A DNA stretch of 64,000 nt from Schauerella fraxinea (lineage in GTDB: Bacteria > Pseudomonadota > Gammaproteobacteria > Burkholderiales > Burkholderiaceae_B). Below, one piece after another: positions 46,301 through 53,640 of the stretch. Under the pieces are notes generated by a model that was not told where the DNA came from, made no database searches, and saw nothing but the letters and a program-made list of their open reading frames with translations. The stretch is taken from contig JAVDKL010000001.1 of the NCBI GenBank assembly GCA_030849965.1, forward strand, positions 1 through 64,000, read 5' to 3'. The position numbers were made by a program, and so were the translations under genes. Within the stretch, counting starts at the first letter, position 1, and the number at the start of each line of letters is the position of its first letter.

Positions 46301-47705
46301 TGCGGCCCGTGTGACCTTCCGCCAGCATCCGCAGCACGCCATCGAATTTCTCGCGCGGCAGCGCGGCGAACGGCGCAGCCGCTCGCACGCACCCGAAGAG
46401 CGCGTCTTCATGCCATTCGCGGCTGGCGACTTCGGCGACGATGTGTTGAGCCAGCACATCCAGTGGCGCCACGGGAATACGCAGCAGGTCGAGCTCGTCG
46501 CGACGGATGCAGTCAAGCAGCGCGGTGCATTCGAGCAGATCGTCGCGCGACGTGGGAAAGAGCCGTCCCTTGGGCGTGCCGCCCACATGGTGACCCGAGC
46601 GCCCCACGCGCTGCAGGAACGCGGCAATGCTGCGCGGCGACCCCACCTGGCACACGAGTTCGACGTCGCCGATGTCGATGCCGAGCTCCAGCGACGCCGT
46701 GGCCACGAGCACCCGAAGGTCGCCCCGTTTGAGCCGCTGTTCGGCATCCAACCGGTACTCCTTGGCGAGACTGCCGTGATGGGCGGCCACGCCCTCAGGT
46801 CCCAGACGGTCGGCCAGATGGCGCGCCAGCCGCTCCGCCATGCGGCGGGTATTGACGAAGACGAGGGTAGTGCGGTGCATGACGGTCAATTCAGCCATGC
46901 GGTCGTAGACCCGCTCCCACACCTCGTTGGGCATCACCGCTTCGAGCGGGACCGGCGGCAATTCGATCGCAAGATCGCGATCGCGCACATGACCCACATC
47001 CACAATGGCACAGTCGCGACCGGTGCCGACGAGAAACCGCGCCACTGCGTCCAGCGGCTTCTGCGTGGCCGACAGGCCCACGCGCGTGGGTGCACGGTGG
47101 CACAAGGCATCCAGCCGCGCGAGACTCAACGCCAGATGGCTGCCCCGTTTGCTGGCGGCCACCGCATGAATTTCGTCGACGATCACGGTGCGCACGTGCG
47201 CGAGCATCGCGCGGCCGCTATCCGATCCCAGCAGCACATACAGCGACTCCGGCGTGGTGACGAGGATATGGGGCGGGCGCTTGCGCATGGCCTGACGCGC
47301 ACTTTGCGGCGTGTCGCCGGTGCGCACGGCAGTGCGGATGCCGGGGTCGCGCAAGCCCATGTCGGCGAGGGCCCGGCCGATACCCGCAAGCGGTGTCTCC
47401 AGGTTGACCTGGATATCGTTGGACAACGCTTTGAGCGGCGACACATACACCACGGTGGTCGTGTCCGGCAGCCCGTCGTCGCTCGCCAATGCCGCGCGCA
47501 CCAGTTCGTCGATGGCGGCCATGAAAGCGGTCAGCGTTTTACCGGAGCCGGTAGGCGCGGCGATCAGCGTTGACCGGCCCGCGCGGATCAGCGGCCACGC
47601 TTGCGCCTGGGCCGGCGTGGGGCGCGGGAACGCGCGGCTGAGCCAGGCTGCGACTGCCGGGTGGAAGTCGGACCAGGAGGCGTCCGTTGCGCGCAAGGGG
47701 GTCAT
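43395..47705 (-). CDS. lhr: Large ATP-dependent helicase Lhr
   Basis: Superfamily 2 helicase of 1436 residues. Motif I APTGSGKT is near residue 70, motif Ia VYVSPLKALSND, motif II VDEIHAVAASKRGSH, motif III GLSATQKPL and motif VI QRVGRSGHHVGG follow, then the Lhr-specific winged-helix and core domain and the long C-terminal part. Full-length bacterial Lhr is this size, and the protein acts in DNA repair. The ATG at 47705 (MTPLRATDASW) is chosen; the frame open to 47783 adds 26 residues without conservation. It is transcribed alone and is divergent from a glutathione transferase. Confidence 0.93.
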   Translation of the reverse strand: MTPLRATDASWSDFHPAVAAWLSRAFPRPTPAQAQAWPLIRAGRSTLIAAPTGSGKTLTAFMAAIDELVRAALASDDGLPDTTTVVYVSPLKALSNDIQVNLETPLAGIGRALADMGLRDPGIRTAVRTGDTPQSARQAMRKRPPHILVTTPESLYVLLGSDSGRAMLAHVRTVIVDEIHAVAASKRGSHLALSLARLDALCHRAPTRVGLSATQKPLDAVARFLVGTGRDCAIVDVGHVRDRDLAIELPPVPLEAVMPNEVWERVYDRMAELTVMHRTTLVFVNTRRMAERLARHLADRLGPEGVAAHHGSLAKEYRLDAEQRLKRGDLRVLVATASLELGIDIGDVELVCQVGSPRSIAAFLQRVGRSGHHVGGTPKGRLFPTSRDDLLECTALLDCIRRDELDLLRIPVAPLDVLAQHIVAEVASREWHEDALFGCVRAAAPFAALPREKFDGVLRMLAEGHTGRNGVRGSYIHRDSVSGMVRGKRNGKLTAVTSGGTIPDNADFTVLMEPQGLTVGTVNEDFAVESLAGDVFQLGNTAYRILKIEGGKVRVEDAQGAAPNIPFWLGEAPGRSDALSAGVSRLLETLDQCLAADRDTAMAWLVDEVGTGEPAALQIVDYLSRTRAALGALPSQNTLIMERFFDETGGTQLVLHLPFGSRVNRAWGLALRKRFCRKFNVELQAAATEDAVVLSLSQSHSFALDDVWRYLHANSAERVLIQAVLDAPMFNLRWRWNATTALALPRYAGGRKVAPQLQRMKSDDLLAAVFPDQAACLENVVGERELPDHPLVEQTLDDCLHDAMDSTTWLAILRRIDAGDVRLIARDLTAPSPLAMEILNARPYAFLDDAPLEERRTQAVANRRWRTADSADDLGALNADAIASVADEAWPQVRDTDELHEALMGLAAITVDEASVAPEWLDGLQQLAEQRRATRVGDLWVAIERVPLWQALRPDTPMTPALTVPASHRAPWTRDNARIEVLRARLTGFGPQTVTAIAQPLGLSDAEVTTALQRLEVDGYVMRGRFTPGAHDEEWCERHLLARIHRYTIRHLRREIEPVTLQDFMRFLFDWQHVNPAARLQGADTLPLVVAQLEGYEAPAGAWEAQLLRTRVTDYAEPWLDDLCRAGKVIWTRLGRQARSGTGPVRATPIALLPRRHLAPWQALPTRGDAPAITPRAQRVFDVLTREGALFFDEILDAVPMLGTELEEALGELVALGWINTDSFAGLRALILPAGKRSRPGKFRRRGGSPAPSIDDAGRWAVVRRPLSGDDGVAAAVSNRRPATDPKALEHIVHVLLRRYGVVFWRMLAREPDWLPPWRELLPVLHRLEARGEIRGGRFVAGLSGEQFALPEAIPLLRDIRRQPKDDSFVRVSGVDPLNLIGTLLPGDKVPALTANRLVYLDGVPVGTLVADDVRMLMPLAPEQLQRARELLLGLR

Positions 47706-47810
47706 AGGTCGAATATGGGGATGGGCGTGCGGCAAACAACGGCAAGCCGCGCGCCTGTAATGTAATAAGATCCTTGGGCTCAATCATCGCTTTCTTGCAA
47801 GGACGCGCGC

Positions 47811-48509
47811 ATGTACGACCTGATCATCGCCAACAAAAATTATTCGTCGTGGTCGTTGCGGCCGTGGGTATTGCTGAAGACGCTGGCCATTCCGTTCAAC
47901 GAAAGGTTGTTTCCGTTCGGACCGGCGTTCGAGTCGGCGGCTTTTCTGCAAGCCTCGCCCACCCGTCGCGTGCCCGTCCTGCGCGATGGCGACGTGACCG
48001 TCTGGGATTCGCTGGCCATCGTCGAGTACGTGGCCGAGTCGCATCCGGCCGTGTGGCCTGCCGACCGAACGGCACGCGCCTGGGCGCGTTGCGCTGCAGC
48101 TGAAATGCATTCGGGCTTTACTACCTTGCGCAATCAGTGTGCGATGAGCTGCGGCGTGCGCGTCGCGCTCAACGACACGCCTGCTGCACTTGGGCGCGAA
48201 TTGGCGCGCATCGGCAGCCTGTGGCGCGAAGGGCTGGACACTTTCGGTGGCCCATTCCTGGCAGGCGCCACGTTTACCGCTGTCGACGCCTTCTATGCGC
48301 CGGTGGTGTTTCGCCTGCAGACCTACGGCTTGAGCGTGGGCGCTGAAGGCGATGCTTACGCGGCGCGCATCCTGGCGTTGGACAGCATGCAGGCGTGGTA
48401 TGCGGCCGCTTTGGACGAGACGACCACCGAGGCCTCGCACGAAGCCGATGTGCTGGCCGTGGGCAAGATCACGCATGACTTCCGTGTGACCGCCAAGCAG
48501 GACGCTTGA
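47811..48509 (+). CDS. Glutathione S-transferase family protein (YfcF-like)
   Basis: Soluble protein of 232 residues. The N-terminal thioredoxin-like domain has NKNYSSWSLRPWVLLKTL, in which the Ser-rich active-site motif of the YfcF/zeta-like group is seen, then RRVPVLRDGDVTVWDSLAIVEYVAE for glutathione binding. The C-terminal helical domain has GATFTAVDAFYAPVVFRLQTYGL. Role is likely detoxification or peroxide defence. It is divergent from lhr across 105 bp. Confidence 0.88.
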   Translation: MYDLIIANKNYSSWSLRPWVLLKTLAIPFNERLFPFGPAFESAAFLQASPTRRVPVLRDGDVTVWDSLAIVEYVAESHPAVWPADRTARAWARCAAAEMHSGFTTLRNQCAMSCGVRVALNDTPAALGRELARIGSLWREGLDTFGGPFLAGATFTAVDAFYAPVVFRLQTYGLSVGAEGDAYAARILALDSMQAWYAAALDETTTEASHEADVLAVGKITHDFRVTAKQDA

Positions 48510-48931
48510 AGACGAACGACGCCGCGCACGCGCACACAGTCCGTTCTTGCCCCGGGGGTGGGTGCGGCGCGTCGGCGGCATCCTCTGGGCAACGGCGCAG
48601 AGATGTGCGCGTCTGTTGCCGTCACACCGCGATTTCGCACGAATATTTCGGCTATTTTCTCGCCCATAGGGGCTAGGCCCTGGCCCAAGTGGCAGGGCGT
48701 TTTGCGCCGTCGACAGCGTCGATACGCGGTTGTTGAGAATGGGCACCGCGAGCGCCACGCGATGTGGGTTGCGTGGCGTCATGCATACGGCTTACACCAC
48801 GGCCGTTACGCTCTGACACGGTTAGAGTTTGGTTTTTCGGTGGACCACGGTAAGCTTTGCGCCACGCGTCGGGACGGCCCTGTTATCAGTTGCACCGATC
48901 CCCACTCGTTTTTTCAATCAGGAGCCAATGC
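48510..48931. other. Intergenic region upstream of the aldolase gene, no gene identified
   Basis: This 422-bp gap holds the promoter region of the class I aldolase. I see no family-like open frame and no clear promoter consensus. A GC-rich stretch at 48540-48600 and a CCTGGCCC...GGCAGGGCG area near 48677 could fold, but I cannot call a specific RNA. Confidence 0.4.
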
Positions 48932-49819
48932 ATGAACCAAGAACAACTTGCCAAAGTTGCCGAAGGCCAGGGCTTTATCGCCGCACTGGACCAGAGCGGC
49001 GGCAGTACGCCCAAGGCGTTGAAGCTGTACGGTGTGGAAGAATCCGCCTACAACGGCGATGCTGAAATGTTCGACCTCGTCCACGCGATGCGCAACCGCA
49101 TCGTGGCCAGTCCCGCTTTCGACGGCAAGCGCGTGCTCGGCGCCATCTTGTTCGAGCAGACGATGGATCGTCAGTTCGAAGGCAAGGAAGCGCCCGCCTA
49201 CTTGTGGGAAGTCAAGCAAGTGGTGCCGTTCCTGAAGGTCGACAAGGGCCTGGAAGCGGAAGCCAACGGCGTGCAGTTGATGAAGCCGATCACGGGTCTT
49301 GACGATCTGCTCAAGCGTGCCGTGGCCAAGGGTATCTTCGGCACGAAGATGCGCTCGGTGGTGAACGAAGCCAACCAGGCCGGCATCGATGCCGTGCTGG
49401 ATCAGCAGTTCGAATACGGCGTGCAGATTTTCAACGCCGGCGCGATGCCGATCCTCGAGCCCGAAGTCTCGATCAAGGCGGCCGACAAGACCAAGATCGA
49501 AGAGATGCTCAAGGCAGGTTTCCTCAAGCGTCTGGATGCGTTGCCCGAAGGCGTGAGCGTCATGCTCAAGCTGACGTTGCCCAACGTCGACGGCGCATTC
49601 CAGGAACTGGTCGACCATCCGCGCGTGGTACGTGTGGTGGCACTGTCGGGCGGTTACGAGCGCGATGACGCCAATGCACGTCTGGCCCGTAACCCCGGCG
49701 TGATCGCCAGCTTCAGCCGCGCGCTCACGGAAGGCTTGACGGCTCAGCACTCGGAAGCCGACTTCAACAAGGCGCTCGACGGCAGCATCGAAGGGATCTA
49801 CCGCGCATCGATTACCTGA
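48932..49819 (+). CDS. fda: Class I fructose-bisphosphate aldolase
   Basis: Schiff-base aldolase of 295 residues that cleaves fructose 1,6-bisphosphate to two triose phosphates. It matches the short bacterial class I type (about 296 residues in Staphylococcus aureus), with ALDQSGGSTPKAL at 18-30, NAGAMPILEPEVSI at 168-181 and the catalytic Lys213 in VMLKLTLP. The ATG at 48932 has AGGAG upstream; the frame open to 48857 is not supported. A terminator follows. Most Burkholderiales rely on a class II enzyme, so this may be an alternative or gluconeogenic form. Confidence 0.93.
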   Translation: MNQEQLAKVAEGQGFIAALDQSGGSTPKALKLYGVEESAYNGDAEMFDLVHAMRNRIVASPAFDGKRVLGAILFEQTMDRQFEGKEAPAYLWEVKQVVPFLKVDKGLEAEANGVQLMKPITGLDDLLKRAVAKGIFGTKMRSVVNEANQAGIDAVLDQQFEYGVQIFNAGAMPILEPEVSIKAADKTKIEEMLKAGFLKRLDALPEGVSVMLKLTLPNVDGAFQELVDHPRVVRVVALSGGYERDDANARLARNPGVIASFSRALTEGLTAQHSEADFNKALDGSIEGIYRASIT

Positions 49820-49872
49820 GATGCGATCGGAAGCGGGCGGCTTGCTTCCCGCTTCACATCGACTGTGATGTC

Positions 49873-49886
49873 TTGTCGTACGACAA
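49873..49886. promoter_or_regulatory. Perfect 14-bp palindrome downstream of the aldolase gene
   Basis: TTGTCGTACGACAA is exactly symmetric and is followed by CAG, as is the related element GTTGTATGACAAC at the udh promoter about 215 bp away. It may be a second regulator site acting with that one, or be unrelated. Confidence 0.4.
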
Positions 49887-49905
49887 CAGCATCGTAAGTC
49901 ACCCC

Positions 49906-49932
49906 AAAGGGGCCGCGGAAGCGGCCCTTTTT
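49906..49932 (+). terminator. Rho-independent terminator of the aldolase gene
   Basis: An 11-bp stem AAAGGGGCCGC / GCGGCCCTTTT (one G-U pair) with a GGAA tetraloop and a T run lies 87 bp after the stop codon. Confidence 0.88.
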
Positions 49933-50053
49933 CATGGGCATCCGTGCGACCGTATGCGGCACTGGTCAGTTGGCGTGAAAGCCATGTTACGCCAAGCTTA
50001 CGGCGATTCTGACTGGGAATGAAAGGCGAGGGAAAGCCCCTAGAAAGCCGTGC

Positions 50054-50103
50054 TTGACGCCGAATTCCGACGATCCATATACTCCGTCGAGTTGTATGAC
50101 AAC
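50054..50103 (+). promoter_or_regulatory. Promoter of the uronate operon with an operator at the transcription start
   Basis: The -35 TTGACG (50054-50059) and -10 TATACT (50078-50083) are 18 bp apart. The palindrome GTTGT-ATG-ACAAC (50091-50103) starts 7 bases after the -10, that is at the predicted +1, a classic repressor position. The symmetry suits a GntR/FCD-type regulator. Confidence 0.7.
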
Positions 50104-50115
50104 AGACGGAAATAT

Positions 50116-50952
50116 ATGGCGTCGATTGAGACTATCTCCCCGAATCACACGCCCGCGCATTGCCATCGATTGTTGATGACCGGTGCCGGTGGCAACCTGG
50201 GACGCGTACTGCGCGACCGGCTGAAACCCTACGCGGATGTCCTCCGGTTATCGGACCTCAATGACGTGGGACCGGCCGCCGAGAACGAAGAGGTCGTTAC
50301 CTGCGACCTGGCCGATGCGCCGGGCGTGCTCGCCCTGGTTGAGGGTGTGGACGCCATCGTGCACCTGGGCGGCGTGTCCGTCGAACGGCCCTTCGACGAA
50401 ATTCTGCCGGCCAATATCCAGGGGGTCTATAACCTCTACGAAGCGGCACGCAAGCATGGTGTGAAGCGCGTGGTGTTTGCCAGCTCCAATCACGCCATCG
50501 GCTTTTATCCGCAAGGCCAAACCATCGACACCGACGTGCCTCTGCGACCGGATGGCTACTACGGCATCAGCAAGGCCTTCGGCGAAAATCTCTCGCGGTT
50601 CTATTTCGATCGCTACGGCATCGAAACGGTGTGCCTGCGCATTGGCTCGTCGTTTCCCGAGGCACGCGATCGCCGCATGCTGATCACGTGGCTGGGCTAC
50701 GACGACCTCACGCATTTGATCGTGCAATCGCTTTTTGTGGCCGACGTGGGCCACACCATTGTTTATGGCGCGTCGGCCAATCGCGATTCGTGGTGGGACA
50801 ACCGCCTTGCGGCACACTTGAACTTCACACCGAAAGAGTCGAGCGAACAATTTCGCGCGAAGGTGGAAAGTCAGCCGCCGCTTGCCGCCGACGACATCGC
50901 CGGCAAGTATCAAGGCGGCGCGTTCGTCAAAGCCGGGCCGTTCGAATCATGA
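50116..50952 (+). CDS. udh: Uronate dehydrogenase
   Basis: NAD-dependent extended SDR of 278 residues that oxidises D-galacturonate and D-glucuronate to aldaro-lactones. Motifs are MTGAGGNLGRVLRDRL (Rossmann), HLGGVSVERPFDEIL (substrate loop), FASSNHAIGFYP, and the catalytic YYGISKAFGENL; length agrees with characterised Udh (about 265-275). The start ATG at 50116 has GGA 5 nt upstream. The frame opens earlier at GTG 50050, but the promoter lies downstream of that codon, so it cannot be used. It is coupled to the lactonase gene by ATGA. Confidence 0.9.
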   Translation: MASIETISPNHTPAHCHRLLMTGAGGNLGRVLRDRLKPYADVLRLSDLNDVGPAAENEEVVTCDLADAPGVLALVEGVDAIVHLGGVSVERPFDEILPANIQGVYNLYEAARKHGVKRVVFASSNHAIGFYPQGQTIDTDVPLRPDGYYGISKAFGENLSRFYFDRYGIETVCLRIGSSFPEARDRRMLITWLGYDDLTHLIVQSLFVADVGHTIVYGASANRDSWWDNRLAAHLNFTPKESSEQFRAKVESQPPLAADDIAGKYQGGAFVKAGPFES

Positions 50953-51887
50953 GCACCGTGCCCGGTCGCGACGATGCGCGCGTGATGGACGACGCCATGG
51001 CGTCGCAGGTGCATCGGGTAGGCGACATGCGCTGTGGCGTCGGCGAAAGCCCGGTATGGCATGCGCGTGAAGGTGCGCTTTACTGGACCGATATCCCTGG
51101 CAAGACGCTGTGGCGATTCGACCCCGCAACCGGTGCCACGCGTCATTGGACATTGCCTGAGATGGCCGGCTGTATCGCCATCTGCGATGGCGGTTGGCTG
51201 CTGGCCATGGAAACGGGCATTTTCCATTTGCCATCGCCGCTCGCGCAGGACGGTGGGGCAGTGCTTCCCAAACGCCTGGCCACCGTGGCGCACGCCGCAC
51301 CCGATATGCGGTTCAACGACGGGCGCTGCGATCGGCAAGGACGATTCTGGGCCGGCACGATGGTTCAGGACATGAGCGCGGGCCAGGCGGCCGGTTGCCT
51401 TTACCGTTTCGACGATCGCGGATTGTCCGCCCCGATCCTGCGCGATTACATCGTGCCCAACGGCATGGCGTTCAGTCCCGATGGGCGCACGATGTATGTG
51501 TCCGATTCGCATCCATCGCGGCAATGCGTGTGGGCCTATGCGTACGACACGATCACCGGCACCCCGCATTCGCCCGAGTTGTTCATCGACATGGCGCCGT
51601 ATCCCGGCCGGCCCGATGGCGCCGCGGTCGATGCGGAGGGCGGCTATTGGATTTGCGGCAACGATGCCGGCATGGTGCATCGCTTTTTACCTGACGGCTC
51701 GCTCGATCGCAGCATCGCGGTACCCGTCGCCAAGCCTGCCATGTGCGCGTTCGGTGGTCCCAATCTCGACACCTTGTTCATCACGTCGATCCGCTTGCCG
51801 AGCCATGCGGCAGAGAGCCTGGATGGGGCCGTGTTTGCCGTGCATCCCGGCGTGATCGGTCTGGAGGAACCCGCTTTCGCCGGCTAG
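50949..51887 (+). CDS. SMP-30/gluconolactonase family lactonase (aldarolactonase candidate)
   Basis: Six-bladed beta-propeller hydrolase of 312 residues. Metal-binding and family positions include GVGESPVWHAREGALYWTDIPG (Glu), MRFNDGRCDRQGRFWAGTM (Asn/Asp), PNGMAFSPDGRTMYVSDSH (Asn, Asp) and FGGPNLDTLFITS. Directly behind udh it should open the galactaro- or glucaro-lactone made by that enzyme. The start overlaps the udh stop (ATGA); the longer upstream frame is only the shadow of udh. Confidence 0.88.
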   Translation: MSTVPGRDDARVMDDAMASQVHRVGDMRCGVGESPVWHAREGALYWTDIPGKTLWRFDPATGATRHWTLPEMAGCIAICDGGWLLAMETGIFHLPSPLAQDGGAVLPKRLATVAHAAPDMRFNDGRCDRQGRFWAGTMVQDMSAGQAAGCLYRFDDRGLSAPILRDYIVPNGMAFSPDGRTMYVSDSHPSRQCVWAYAYDTITGTPHSPELFIDMAPYPGRPDGAAVDAEGGYWICGNDAGMVHRFLPDGSLDRSIAVPVAKPAMCAFGGPNLDTLFITSIRLPSHAAESLDGAVFAVHPGVIGLEEPAFAG

Positions 51888-52082
51888 CTTGCGGCCGCAT
51901 CGGGCGACGCACGGGCATCGGTCATCCACACACACACACGCAACCTGGAAGCGTCACCACGCAACACACACGAAGAAACACGCACGCTGCAGGCCACGCA
52001 TTTGATGTAGTACCCCACATATTCGGCGCGCCACGCGCTCACAACAATAGACGCCTTGAAAAGACGTTGCCCGGAGGTAGAC

Positions 52083-53057
52083 ATGCTGCGCTTCACACCA
52101 TCCCGTCTCGCAGTGGCGGTGCTCGCCACGTTGCTCGTTCCCGCGACCCAGGCGGCGGAACTCCGATCCGCCGATATCCATCCCGATGATTACCCTACAG
52201 TGACCGCCGTGCGCTACATGGCCGATCTGGTCAAGGAGCGCACGGGGGGCAAGACCACCATCAAGGTTTTTGCCGGCAGTGCGCTGGGCTCGGAAAACGA
52301 TAGCCTGGAACAGGTCAAGTTGGGGGCGTTGGCGATGGCGCGCGTGAGTAGCGCGGCCATGCACAATATCTGCCAGACGACCCGCGTACCGTCACTGCCG
52401 TTTCTCTTCAAGTCGACCGATCACTTGCACCGGGTGCTCGATAGCGATGTGGGCGAAGAGATCCTGCGATCGTGCGAGAAGGCCGGTTTTGTGGGCTTGG
52501 CGTGGTACGACAGCGGTGCGCGGTCGATGTATACGCGCAACAAGCCGGTGCTGACCCTGGCCGACGTCAAGGGACTGAAGATTCGCGTGCAGCAATCGGA
52601 TCTGTCGGTGGCGATGGTGGAAGCGATGGGCGGCAACGCCACGCCGATGAGCATGGGGGAGGTGTACACGTCGCTCAAGACCGGACTGGTGGACGCGGCC
52701 GAGAACAACTTTCCCAGTTACGAAAGCGCGCATCACTATGAAGTCGCCAAGTTCTATTCGCTGACCGAACACACGATGACGCCGGAAATCCTGGTGTATT
52801 CGAAGCGCCAGTGGGACAAGCTTTCGCCCGAAGATCAGAAGATCATTCGCACGGCGGCCAAGGAATCGGTGCCCTACATGCGTAAGCAGTGGGCCGAGCG
52901 CGAAACGAAGTCGCGGCAGATCGTGGAGAAGGGCGGCGCGCAGGTGGTGCAGCCCGACAAGGCCACGTTCCAGGCGGCTATGCAGCCGGTATACGCGCGC
53001 TTTGTGACCACGCCCGAGATGAAGTCCCTGGTCGAACGCATCCAGGCCATGCCGTGA
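52083..53057 (+). CDS. TRAP transporter substrate-binding protein (DctP family)
   Basis: Periplasmic receptor of 324 residues with a signal peptide (MLRFTPSRLAVAVLATLLVPATQAA). DctP features are LVKERTGGKTTIKVFAGSALGSENDSLEQVKLGALAMARVS, YDSGARSMYTRN, and GLKIRVQQSDLSVAMVEAMGGNATPMSMGEVYTSLKTG, which contains the Arg that binds the ligand carboxylate. GGAGG precedes the start. Its position after udh and lactonase suggests uptake of hexuronates. The 195 bp before it hold a short CA-rich tract and no gene. Confidence 0.92.
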   Translation: MLRFTPSRLAVAVLATLLVPATQAAELRSADIHPDDYPTVTAVRYMADLVKERTGGKTTIKVFAGSALGSENDSLEQVKLGALAMARVSSAAMHNICQTTRVPSLPFLFKSTDHLHRVLDSDVGEEILRSCEKAGFVGLAWYDSGARSMYTRNKPVLTLADVKGLKIRVQQSDLSVAMVEAMGGNATPMSMGEVYTSLKTGLVDAAENNFPSYESAHHYEVAKFYSLTEHTMTPEILVYSKRQWDKLSPEDQKIIRTAAKESVPYMRKQWAERETKSRQIVEKGGAQVVQPDKATFQAAMQPVYARFVTTPEMKSLVERIQAMP

Positions 53058-53067
53058 GAGGTTCGTC

Positions 53068-53640
53068 ATGTTTGCAGAATCGACACGACCCGTACCGCCC
53101 GTGAGCGGACACGTTGAGCCCGGCCGCTGGGCGACCAGCCGCTTTCTCAACGGCTTTACCACCGCCTGCGCGGTGCTGGCGCGCTTATGCATGTGGGTCA
53201 GCGTGGCGGGGCTGGTGCTGCTGATCGCCGCGGTGGCGTTTCAGATCTTCGGCCGCCATGTGCTCAACAACACGCCCACCTGGGCGGAAAGCCTGTCGTT
53301 GTTGCTGGTGCTGTACGTCACCATGCTGGGCGCCGCGGTCGGCGTGCGCGATGCGGGCCACATCGGCTTCGAGGTCGTGATCGCCGCGCTGCACGAATCG
53401 GCGCAGCGCCGCATGCAGATCCTGATCCATGTGCTCGTGCTGATCTTCGGCGCGTTGATGGCATGGAATTGCGGTGTGCTGGCCGAATCGGTTCACGAAT
53501 ACGCCATGCCCAATCTGGGTATCTCGGAAGGCTGGAAATATGCCCCGGCCACCTTGTCCGGCGTCTTGATCGTGATCTTCTCGATCGAGCACATCGTGGC
53601 CATCCTCCGTCATCAAAAGGTGGTTCCCGCATGGCACTGA
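53068..53640 (+). CDS. TRAP transporter small permease (DctQ family)
   Basis: Membrane protein of 190 residues with four hydrophobic helices and the DctQ pattern FQIFGRHVLNNTPTWAESLSLLLVLYVTMLGAAVGVRDAGHIGFEV. It links the large permease subunit in TRAP carriers. It begins 10 bp after dctP and overlaps dctM by 10 bp. Confidence 0.92.
   Translation: MFAESTRPVPPVSGHVEPGRWATSRFLNGFTTACAVLARLCMWVSVAGLVLLIAAVAFQIFGRHVLNNTPTWAESLSLLLVLYVTMLGAAVGVRDAGHIGFEVVIAALHESAQRRMQILIHVLVLIFGALMAWNCGVLAESVHEYAMPNLGISEGWKYAPATLSGVLIVIFSIEHIVAILRHQKVVPAWH

Noticed and set aside
45132-47573. 813-codon open frame on the plus strand opposite lhr
   Set aside because: It is the mirror of a well-supported helicase gene with motifs in the minus-strand frame; the predicted product is His/Arg/Gln-rich without domains, typical of an antisense frame in GC-rich DNA.
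48558-48935. 125-codon open frame upstream of the aldolase gene
   Set aside because: No ribosome site, no recognisable domain and an Arg/Ala-rich composition typical of random GC-rich frames; it also runs into the aldolase start.
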